Of a DNA stretch of 64,000 nucleotides, positions 25,944 to 33,741 are shown one piece after another; positions within the stretch are counted from its first letter, which is position 1, and the number at the start of each line of letters is the position of its first letter. The stretch is taken from NCBI GenBank assembly GCA_030583885.1, contig CP129480.1:620001-684000 (forward strand), in the 5' to 3' direction. The notes under the pieces were generated by a model, which did no database searches, was not told where the DNA came from, and worked only from the letters and a program-made list of their open reading frames with translations. The position numbers and the translations under genes were made by a program. The DNA comes from Anaerolineales bacterium (GTDB lineage Bacteria; Chloroflexota; Anaerolineae; Anaerolineales; Villigracilaceae).

Positions 25944-27199
25944 GACGCCTCCAATTCCACCGCCTCGGATGAAGCCCGACCCTGCCCGGCTTCGAGATGT
26001 ATTTCCTGGCCTTTGACATCCTTCCGCGCGAACAATGCCCGCAGGATGGGCGGTGTGATCAATGTGGTGACGAGGATCATGACAACAATTGCTGAAAATT
26101 CATTTGTGCCGACGAGTTTATTGCTTATCCCGATGCTCGCCGCGATCAAACCGACCTCGCCGCGCGAGATCATGCCTGCACCCAGCTGCACGGATTCGCG
26201 TCCTGAAAGTCCGCCCAGTTTTGCGCCCAGGCCTGCGCCCAGCCATTTTCCGATTATCGCAACCAGTACGAGAGCGCTGGTAAAAAGCAATGCCTGTGGT
26301 GGAAAGCCGCGCAGATTAATGGATAAGCCGATTTGCACAAAGAAGACCGGTACAAACAGCCCGTATGCCATTGCATGGACGCCTGTTTCGATGCGCTCTT
26401 TTTCAGGTGTGCGCGCCAGCATCAATCCTGCAATAAATGCGCCTGTAATTGCCGCCAGCCCGCCAGCATATTCGGAGGCAATGCTGTACGTGAACATGGT
26501 GACAAGCGAAACGCTGAGCAGTCCCTGGCTGATCTGCAACTTTGAGACACGGCGGATGATCCACGGCAGGATGCGCATCCCGAACATGACCGATAAAACG
26601 ATGAAACCGGCCATGCGGATGATGATCAGCAGAATATCAAGTCCACCGCCCCCGCCCCCGCCAAGAAAAGCGAGAAAAACAGAAAGTAAAAGGATGATCA
26701 GAATATCGTCAAAGATTGCCGCACCAAGCAGGCTTAATCCGACGCGCGTGCGCAGGACCTTGAGTTCCATCAGTGTCTGCGCTGAAATGCTGACACTGGT
26801 CGCGCCTAGTGTCAGACCAAGAAAGAGCGCGGCGGCGTGCGTCATGCCGAAGAGCAGCCCCGTCCCCCATCCCAGCAAGACGGGCCCCACCACGCCCATC
26901 GTCCCTGAAAAAACTGCGACACGCATATTGTCCCTCAAGTCATCAAACTGGAATTCCAGTCCGGCAAGGAACATCAGCAGTAAAACACCCATTTCACCGA
27001 ACAGGCGGATGAATTCGGAAAGTTCGTGCGCAATGAAGGAAATCCCAAACAGATTCAGGAGGGATGGACCGAGCAGAATTCCCACGATCAATTCACCCAG
27101 CACGGAGGGCTGTCCGATGCGCGTGCTTAAGTACCCCGCCGTCTTCGCGGCAAGCAGGATGATCGAAAGAAGGAAAGCCAGTTGCAGGAAAACACTCAT
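25940..27199 (-). CDS. CPA2-type cation/proton antiporter (KefB/NapA-like)
   Basis: This 419-residue protein has about twelve or thirteen membrane segments. LGELIVGILLGPSLL near the start, FLAGLEFQFDDL, the GAIFDDILIILLL segment with a paired Asp-Asp, and ITGAFIAGLMLA match Na+(K+)/H+ exchangers of the CPA2 family. There is no C-terminal TrkA-N domain, so control may be taken over by the three PII-like proteins encoded downstream in the same overlapping operon. A run of seven glycines in a loop (near residue 178) is unusual. Confidence 0.88.
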   Translation of the reverse strand: MSVFLQLAFLLSIILLAAKTAGYLSTRIGQPSVLGELIVGILLGPSLLNLFGISFIAHELSEFIRLFGEMGVLLLMFLAGLEFQFDDLRDNMRVAVFSGTMGVVGPVLLGWGTGLLFGMTHAAALFLGLTLGATSVSISAQTLMELKVLRTRVGLSLLGAAIFDDILIILLLSVFLAFLGGGGGGGLDILLIIIRMAGFIVLSVMFGMRILPWIIRRVSKLQISQGLLSVSLVTMFTYSIASEYAGGLAAITGAFIAGLMLARTPEKERIETGVHAMAYGLFVPVFFVQIGLSINLRGFPPQALLFTSALVLVAIIGKWLGAGLGAKLGGLSGRESVQLGAGMISRGEVGLIAASIGISNKLVGTNEFSAIVVMILVTTLITPPILRALFARKDVKGQEIHLEAGQGRASSEAVELEAS

Positions 27200-27230
27200 G
27201 CTGGAAGTATAACTCGAAAGTGTATGATGA

Positions 27231-29048
27231 TTAATGGCTTTTCCTGCGTGTATCGAGATACTCTTCCACTTCGATCATGGGCGGACGTTCGCCCTCGGTG
27301 ATCTCTTCCACCTCCAGGGAGAAACGCTCCCGCCCATAGCGGATGAGTTTCATGGTGGTGTTCACGTTTTCCAAAAGGCTGAGGGCATAGCGTCTTTCCA
27401 GCTTGCGGATGACAGCCTGGATGATTGCAAAGGACATTTTGCTGAGCGATTCCAACGGCTGGTTATGATGGATGCGTTCCAGCAGATCGACCTGCCCGAT
27501 GGAGTTCAACCCGAATGTGTCGAGCATGTCGATCAGCAGGCCGATCTCGACGCCGTAGCCTGAAAAGAAGGGAAGTTGTTCCAGCGCCTTGCGCCTGCCG
27601 CCGTATTCGCCGGAGAGCGGCTGGACAATGCCGGAAAGTTCGGGGTAGAAGAGGTTGATTAACGGACGCGCGGTCAATTCAGTGACGCGCCCGCCGCTGC
27701 CCGCCTGCATTTTGTTGCCCACTTTTAACGGGCGGCGGTAAAAACCCTTCACAAAATTAAGTTCCGGTTTGAGCAGAAGAGGTCCGATTAACCCGTATAC
27801 AAAGTGTGGGCTGATGTTGACAATATCCGTATCGATCCAGATGATGATGTCGCCGCGCGTGCAATACAGACTTTTCCATAAGGCTTCGCCTTTTCCAGGT
27901 CTCGCCTTATAGTTGGGTAATGTCTCCTGATGGATATGGACCGGCACCCCCAGTCCCTCGGCGATCTGACGCGTACGGTCTGTGGAATTTGAATCCATCA
28001 GGACGATTTCATCCAATAACGGCACCTCGGTCATCAACGCATTTTGAATGGTGGTGATCACCTTTCCCACTGTCTCTTCCTCGTTGAGTGCGGGCAGGGC
28101 AAGACTGATGGCGATACCCTGCTTTTCCTTCAGCGAAAGTAAATATTTCAGGTCCTTGAACTCGTCGCCGTGAAATGTGTTTTCCGCAAACCATTTATCC
28201 ACGAGCACCGAGATGGCGGATTGTCCCGCCTCTTCACTGGCAGGGTTTACTTCATATGGCAGCTTTGTCTTGACCAGCAGCACGCCATGCCGGCTTTCGT
28301 TCATCATCTTTTCAGCGGCCGTCCCGATGACCGGTGGTTCATTCGGACGCGCCGATGTGCCCATGATGATCAGGTCGTGCTCCTGCGATGATTTATAGAT
28401 CGTGTCAATGGGGTAGTCTGTAATGACTTCATTGCGCTGGATTTCGGGGAGGTTTCTCAGGACACGCTCCGCGCCCTTGAAGGCCACATCCTGTGCCGCG
28501 GTCATGTTTTGCGAGAACAGGTGCAAGGATGAAATTTTTGTATGCTGGGTCCTGTTTAAGGACAGGGCAATCCGCAAGGCCAGCCCTGTGTACGGCCCGC
28601 CGCGTATGGGGATCAATGCGCTTTTTATGTCGGCGGTGATCTTTTGATTTACGATTGCAATATTGCAGGGTGTTTGCGTGAGCACCTCGGAGACCGTAAC
28701 CTGCAAGGCCTCGAACTGATTGGGATATTCCAGAATTAATAAATCCGGCTGTTCGTCTTCGATCACCTTGACCAGATCATCCCAGGGCCTGTGCGAGACA
28801 TGCACCTGCGCCCATTTATTGTTCCGCTTTACCTTGTATAACTGCTTCAAGGTCTTTCGCAATTCCCGTGCATGCAGGGTTGCCGTACTTAATGACTGTC
28901 CCTCTGGCACGTAAATAAACCCGGCCAGCAGGATTTTTTCGCCTCCGGCGACGGCATGCCCGGCATTGACGGCTGACGTTTGATCGCATCCATGCACAAC
29001 CGCCACAAGCACCTTCGAGATCAGGTTGTTTTTTGAAACCGAATTCAT
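27231..29048 (-). CDS. Universal stress domains fused to a glucosyl-3-phosphoglycerate synthase-like GT2
   Basis: The 605-residue protein has an N-terminal part of about 250 residues with one or two universal stress protein folds (VLVAVVHGCDQTSAVNAG, then SALIPIRGGPYTGLALRIA and LIIMGTSARPNEPPVIGTAAEKMM). A GT2 glycosyltransferase domain follows: ALPALNEEETVGKV, VLMDSNSTDRT, RPGKGEALWKS, IIIWIDTDIVN. That second part matches GpgS enzymes, which make glucosyl-3-phosphoglycerate, precursor of the compatible solute glucosylglycerate. Its start overlaps the stop of the upstream GT4 gene. The USP fusion is not the usual GpgS layout. Confidence 0.85.
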   Translation of the reverse strand: MNSVSKNNLISKVLVAVVHGCDQTSAVNAGHAVAGGEKILLAGFIYVPEGQSLSTATLHARELRKTLKQLYKVKRNNKWAQVHVSHRPWDDLVKVIEDEQPDLLILEYPNQFEALQVTVSEVLTQTPCNIAIVNQKITADIKSALIPIRGGPYTGLALRIALSLNRTQHTKISSLHLFSQNMTAAQDVAFKGAERVLRNLPEIQRNEVITDYPIDTIYKSSQEHDLIIMGTSARPNEPPVIGTAAEKMMNESRHGVLLVKTKLPYEVNPASEEAGQSAISVLVDKWFAENTFHGDEFKDLKYLLSLKEKQGIAISLALPALNEEETVGKVITTIQNALMTEVPLLDEIVLMDSNSTDRTRQIAEGLGVPVHIHQETLPNYKARPGKGEALWKSLYCTRGDIIIWIDTDIVNISPHFVYGLIGPLLLKPELNFVKGFYRRPLKVGNKMQAGSGGRVTELTARPLINLFYPELSGIVQPLSGEYGGRRKALEQLPFFSGYGVEIGLLIDMLDTFGLNSIGQVDLLERIHHNQPLESLSKMSFAIIQAVIRKLERRYALSLLENVNTTMKLIRYGRERFSLEVEEITEGERPPMIEVEEYLDTRRKSH

Positions 29049-30280
29049 GACATTTCTCCTCTTACTTCATGGAGCAGGGGGTTGATCTTCATCTTGTAGA
29101 TGCGGTCCCAGATAAAATTGGAACGGACAAAAGACTTCATTCCCAGCACCATGTTCCCGTCCAGTTTTTCCACGATCATTCTGCCGACTGTTTCGGGGTC
29201 TTCCTCGGGGATGAAATAGGATGCAAACTCGCCGCCGAGCTTTCGCAGGGGCGGGATATCCGAGCAGAAGATGGGCATCGCCGCCAGTCCCGCCTCCAGA
29301 ATGGGAATGCCAAACCCTTCCTCGAAACTCGGCAGGAACAGCGCATCCGCCAGTTGATAAAAATCGGAAATGACCGCATCGGGAATGTATTCATCCGTCA
29401 ACTCGGCAAGGAAGTGCGCCGCACCGCTCAATCCAAGGTCGCGCCGCAGGGCAGCCAGTTTCTCGAAATATTTTACATTGGCGGGGTTGTGCGGACCAAG
29501 CGGTCCCGTCACCACCAATTGGGCGTCTGTGTACGCCTTTCGCACATGCACGAGTGTGTTCAGCGCCAGTTCGATGTTCTTGCGCGATGTGATCCGTACC
29601 GGCAACAGCAAAAGCGGGTTTGCATCCAGCAATCCCGTTTTGGCGATATACGTTTGCGTTTCCTCTTCGAGTTTGAAAAACCTGTTCACATCCACGCCGT
29701 TTGCGACAACGATAATGTCCGACTTTTTTAATTTCATCAGCCCGGCCAGTTCGTCCTGCCGCATGTCGGAGATGGTCACCTGCGTCACTCCCTTCCACGC
29801 GGTCTTCAGGAGATCCCACGGATATCCTTTATGCAGTTCAGGCAGATAACGCGGCGTTGTCCAGGCAAGGTCGTGATGCCACAGGATCATGTGCAGGTCC
29901 TTCTGCCTCTGGCTGATGTTGAAAAGCGCGGCGGTCAGTGCAAGATTTTTATTGAGCGAACAGACGTTATGGGCAATGAGGACTTCCGTATCCTGAAGAT
30001 GTTCGGACAGGGCCGCCTCGATCCTCCCGACGGCTGATTCGAAACTGCCGGGGACTCTCCCCCGGTCCAGTTCCTCCTTCATGGACAGGATGTCCGCGTG
30101 GCGCGAATCCACCAGCGGGATGGATGTGAAGCGGATGTGCGAATCCACCTGCCTGCCACGGGCGGCAATGACCTGCACTTGATGTCCGCCGCGAGCCATT
30201 AATCTGGCATGGTGATCCATGACGCTCTCCACGCCTCCAACCACGGGCGGCGCGGAATAATGAAGAAGGGTGATTTTCAT
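29045..30280 (-). CDS. GT4 family glycosyltransferase
   Basis: Starting at MKITLLHYSAPPVVGGVESVM the protein has 411 residues; the upstream extension lacks a ribosome site. The GT-B fold signs are GGVE in the first loop, LLLPVRITSRKNIELAL in the middle, and the nucleotide-sugar site FLPSFEEGFGIPILEAGLAAMPIFCSDIPPLRKLGG. Overlap with the USP-GpgS gene suggests that both act in one pathway, for example adding a further sugar to glucosylglycerate; this is inference. Confidence 0.85.
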   Translation of the reverse strand: MKITLLHYSAPPVVGGVESVMDHHARLMARGGHQVQVIAARGRQVDSHIRFTSIPLVDSRHADILSMKEELDRGRVPGSFESAVGRIEAALSEHLQDTEVLIAHNVCSLNKNLALTAALFNISQRQKDLHMILWHHDLAWTTPRYLPELHKGYPWDLLKTAWKGVTQVTISDMRQDELAGLMKLKKSDIIVVANGVDVNRFFKLEEETQTYIAKTGLLDANPLLLLPVRITSRKNIELALNTLVHVRKAYTDAQLVVTGPLGPHNPANVKYFEKLAALRRDLGLSGAAHFLAELTDEYIPDAVISDFYQLADALFLPSFEEGFGIPILEAGLAAMPIFCSDIPPLRKLGGEFASYFIPEEDPETVGRMIVEKLDGNMVLGMKSFVRSNFIWDRIYKMKINPLLHEVRGEMS

Positions 30281-30369
30281 TTCGGTTTTCCTTGTCCTAT
30301 TTTTTTCCCCGATGTTTGATGAAAGCGGATCGATCTGATGAACCCATCCGCTTTGAGTATACTCCAATC

Positions 30370-30951
30370 TTATTTCGATTTCCGCTTTGTAAGCATGCCG
30401 AACGGCGTGGTGGACTGCGCGGATGGGTGAAAAATCCCATGCTCGGCGGAGCGCAGTTCCTCCACGGTAAAGAAGGCATTTGGACTCACGGATTTGATCC
30501 TCTCCGCCACCATCGTCAATTCCTTGCGCATCACCACGGTATAGATCAGTTTCACGGGCCCCTGCGAACCCATGCCGCTGACAATGGTCACCCCGAAGCC
30601 ATTCTCCTTCAGGGTCTTTGCAAGGGACGTGGAAACCTCCTCCGGCACGATCGCGCGGACAACCAATGTACCGATCGCAAGTTTATCCTCGATGAACATG
30701 CCGAGATAATTCCCCGCTGCAAATCCCGCTGCATACGCGAGATAGGCAACAATATTGTTCGACCCCCTCGTGATCTGTGCGATGATGCTGACCCAGATGA
30801 AGACCTCCACGAAGCCAAGCAGGGGCGCGAGATGTTTCTTGCCGCGCGAGGTGAAGATGATGCGCACTGTGCCGAGCGCCACATCGATCAGGCGGGCGAT
30901 GAATACAAATAAGGGAAGGATGATCCAGGTCTGCCAGTCGAACGTTTCCAT
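30370..30951 (-). CDS. UPF0316/DUF5698-DUF2179 membrane protein
   Basis: From METFDWQTWI the protein has 193 residues: three membrane segments with FIARLIDVALGTVRIIFTSRG, then a cytoplasmic DUF2179 domain (EEVSTSLAKTLKENGFGVTIVSGMGSQG, IYTVVMRKEL). This matches the UPF0316 family. The role is unknown. A five-residue longer start is possible. It lies 89 bp upstream of the GT4 gene on the same strand. Confidence 0.85.
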   Translation of the reverse strand: METFDWQTWIILPLFVFIARLIDVALGTVRIIFTSRGKKHLAPLLGFVEVFIWVSIIAQITRGSNNIVAYLAYAAGFAAGNYLGMFIEDKLAIGTLVVRAIVPEEVSTSLAKTLKENGFGVTIVSGMGSQGPVKLIYTVVMRKELTMVAERIKSVSPNAFFTVEELRSAEHGIFHPSAQSTTPFGMLTKRKSK

Positions 30952-31045
30952 GTCTGCTCCGCGCACTGATTTTGGGTGCCGCCCCGCAGGTTATACAAGC
31001 TTTGATCGACCTGGCCGCACCTGCGGGATGTTTTCTTTATATCCA

Positions 31046-32539
31046 TTATAAACTCCGACTGTGGCCCATGTTCGGGAAGAGCCACTGGTCTTCGTAGTGT
31101 GCCTGCATGATCTTATAGTAATACAGGGCCTCCTTGTTTGGCAGGGTGTAATCCCACTCGCTATGCAGCCGCTGGGACTCGGACAGGAATTCGTCGTCGG
31201 AGATCGTTTCTTCGGCAAGTTGGGAAATCAGGTCGGAAGAACCTGCGCCTTTGGAGAATTTCTGCTTGGGGCGGTTGACGATCTCGTCGGGCAGGTCGTC
31301 CGCGAATGCCTGGCGCAGGATGTGCTTGGGCGCGCGTCCATTGTGTAATTTCCACTCGGCGGGAAAACCCAGGGCGGTCGAAACAGATTTCACGTCCAGA
31401 AAAGGGACGCGGGCTTCCAATCCAAATGCCATGGACATGCGGTCGGCGCGCTGCAGGTTCGTGTTGTGAAGCGCCTCGGTGATCTCGATCATTTCATCCT
31501 GCAAGGCTTCGGGGTCGTCGAAATCCGCGAGGTAATCATAGCCCGCGTAGACTTCGTCCGCGCCCTCACCCGTTAGAAACACTTTGACGTGGTCGGACGC
31601 AAGTTGCGACAAAAAGTAATTTGGGATGGCACTGCGCACCAACGCGGGGTCGAAGGTTTCAAGGTAATACAACACATCGGGGAGCACATCCAGCATGTCC
31701 TGCGCGGTGTAGACGAGTTCATGATGCCGGGTGTTGAGGTGCTCCGCCATCAGTCGCGCGGCGGGCAGGTCTTCACTGCCCTCCACGCCGACAGCAAAGG
31801 AATGCAATTGTTCCGTGCCTTCACATGCCAGCATGGAGACGATGCTGCTGTCCAGTCCGCCGCTCAGGCTGACGCCGACAGGGACATCTGCCAGCATTCG
31901 TTTGTGCACTGCATCCCGCAACGTGGACTTGATGAGCGGCAGGGCGTGAGCCTCGCTCCCATCGAACTTTTGTATCGTTTTTCCGACTTGATAAAAACGC
32001 TTCCATCCTGACCTCGAATGGAACCAGTGACCTGCGGGAAATTCCTTCACCGAATCGACCTTCCCCTCAAAAGCCTTGATCTCGGATGCGAAATACATCT
32101 GGTTTTCATTCGCGCCGAAGCCGAGATAGAGCGGTTTGATTCCCAAGGGGTCGCGCGCCAGCAGATATTCCCCGTTCTGATAAATGACGAAGGCGAACAT
32201 GCCGTCGAGCAGTTTCACGAATTCGGGGCCGAACTTTTTGTACAGATGCAATAGCACCTCGGTGTCTGAATGGGTTTCCAGCTTCGCATCTGAAAGATAT
32301 TTTCTTTGTAGTTTGCGGTAATTATAGATTTCGCCGTTAAATGCGATCCATGCATCTTCGAACTGCATGGGTTGATGTCCGCCCTCGACATCCAAAATGG
32401 CAAGCCTCGTATGCCCGATGGAAGCATGTTTTAGTTCCTCCACACCGTGTCCATCGGGTCCGCGGTGCGCCAGTTTTTCGATCATGGATTTGACGTTTCC
32501 ATTTGCTGGTTGACGTAATACGCCAGCGATTCCACACAT
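31046..32539 (-). CDS. asnB: Asparagine synthetase (glutamine-hydrolysing)
   Basis: The 497-residue enzyme makes asparagine from aspartate, ATP and glutamine. It starts MCGIAGVL, giving Cys2 as the glutaminase nucleophile. LAHRGPDG, FNGEIYNY and the ATP pyrophosphatase loop SGGLDSSIV are intact, as is GEGADEVYAGYDY. Length is on the short side for AsnB, as in archaeal-like members. AAAGGAG precedes the ATG. It is flanked by unrelated genes and is probably transcribed alone. Confidence 0.93.
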   Translation of the reverse strand: MCGIAGVLRQPANGNVKSMIEKLAHRGPDGHGVEELKHASIGHTRLAILDVEGGHQPMQFEDAWIAFNGEIYNYRKLQRKYLSDAKLETHSDTEVLLHLYKKFGPEFVKLLDGMFAFVIYQNGEYLLARDPLGIKPLYLGFGANENQMYFASEIKAFEGKVDSVKEFPAGHWFHSRSGWKRFYQVGKTIQKFDGSEAHALPLIKSTLRDAVHKRMLADVPVGVSLSGGLDSSIVSMLACEGTEQLHSFAVGVEGSEDLPAARLMAEHLNTRHHELVYTAQDMLDVLPDVLYYLETFDPALVRSAIPNYFLSQLASDHVKVFLTGEGADEVYAGYDYLADFDDPEALQDEMIEITEALHNTNLQRADRMSMAFGLEARVPFLDVKSVSTALGFPAEWKLHNGRAPKHILRQAFADDLPDEIVNRPKQKFSKGAGSSDLISQLAEETISDDEFLSESQRLHSEWDYTLPNKEALYYYKIMQAHYEDQWLFPNMGHSRSL

Positions 32540-32615
32540 AATGTATCTCCTTTTTGTTTGTGTTTTTCATGAAGACTTCGGAAGGTTTGCAAACTTCCGA
32601 AGCCTGTTTCCAACT

Positions 32616-33716
32616 TTATTCGATCACGCCCTCCCGGACGAAGCGCGTCAGTTCACTGACGCTCCAATCGGCAATGCCAAGTTTCTCCACCGTACGTCCG
32701 CGGCGCCAGTAATCGGTGCGGTGGATGATGCTGCCGATGCGGATGATGCTCTCGATGCCGCGCACGTTGACGCCGAATCGATTTGCCAAAGAGGCGATTG
32801 GCACCAAACTCATGGGGATTTCCTCGAAGATATAGCGGTGATTCAACGTGGGCGGTGCCTTGATGCCGTAATACCCGGGCTGGTTATGGATGGCTTCATG
32901 CAGGTCCGCGCCGGTCGTGTCATAGGCGAGTTTGAGCCATTCCAGAGCCGTGCGCGCGCGGATGCCCAGCGACGAAGCGACAGTCACACGCTCGCGGTCG
33001 AGTACTTCCAACATGCGCGCCACGGACGGGGTCACGCCGTCGATATAGAACTGGTAATCGCCGTGCGTGGCTTCGATCCAGCCGGCGTTGAGCAGGGTCA
33101 GCGCGGGGTGGAAGATGGCGCCCATGTTGTTCAGGCTGGTGTGCAAAACGTCCACGCCGTCGAAGAATTGCGGATATGCCTCATTGATCGCGTCCAACAC
33201 CCGTTGTGTGCGGGTGGCAGGCAGCGCTGCCAGCGGCAATGCATCCTTGACGCGGAAAATGCGCGACGCGGCAGGACCATCCGAACGGGATGCATAGATG
33301 AAGGTCTCCGCTTCGGCGATGGTGACATTCACCGTACAGCCGCTGTCGCGGATGACTTTTGAAAATTCCAGTGCGCCGCAGGTGCGACCAGGATGGAGAA
33401 TGACGATCTGTTTATCCTTGAGGTGCGGCGCCATGGTCGCAGCAACTTCCGCATGAGCGGATGACGGCAGGACGACCATGATGACTTCCGCTTTTTTGAT
33501 CGCATCCGCCATGTTCGAGGTGACCAGCGCGAGTTTGCCGAATCCATGCGGCGCGCCGTCGCCTCCGTCCAGCTCGATGCCGCCGCGCTTTTTAATGACC
33601 TCGATGTTGTCGGGCGTGCGGTTGTACAGCGAGACTTTGAACCCCATCAGCGCCAGATGCGCCGCCATTGCCTTCCCGCCGTGCCCCGCGCCGATGACCG
33701 CAAAGTATTGTGTCAT
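32616..33716 (-). CDS. NAD/NADP octopine/nopaline dehydrogenase family protein
   Basis: The 366-residue protein has an N-terminal Rossmann site FAVIGAGHGGKAMAAHLALMG, NAD-loop VSLYNRTPDN, VLPSSAHAEVA, and a C-terminal helical octopine-dehydrogenase domain with HTSLNNMGAIFHPALTLLNAG containing the conserved His. Such enzymes reduce the imine formed from an amino acid and an oxo acid. It lies 25 bp after the B12-binding protein gene and is surely co-transcribed, so the two may act on the same amino acid. AAGGAG precedes the ATG. Confidence 0.85.
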   Translation of the reverse strand: MTQYFAVIGAGHGGKAMAAHLALMGFKVSLYNRTPDNIEVIKKRGGIELDGGDGAPHGFGKLALVTSNMADAIKKAEVIMVVLPSSAHAEVAATMAPHLKDKQIVILHPGRTCGALEFSKVIRDSGCTVNVTIAEAETFIYASRSDGPAASRIFRVKDALPLAALPATRTQRVLDAINEAYPQFFDGVDVLHTSLNNMGAIFHPALTLLNAGWIEATHGDYQFYIDGVTPSVARMLEVLDRERVTVASSLGIRARTALEWLKLAYDTTGADLHEAIHNQPGYYGIKAPPTLNHRYIFEEIPMSLVPIASLANRFGVNVRGIESIIRIGSIIHRTDYWRRGRTVEKLGIADWSVSELTRFVREGVIE

Positions 33717-33741
33717 TGAATTCTCCTTGATGCTTCCATGT

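Noticed and set aside
25815-27212. A plus-strand frame of 465 codons, longer than the antiporter gene it covers
   Set aside because: It is antisense to a clear CPA2 antiporter with intact motifs, is rich in Pro/Ser/Arg as shadows of membrane proteins are, and has no ribosome site or domain.
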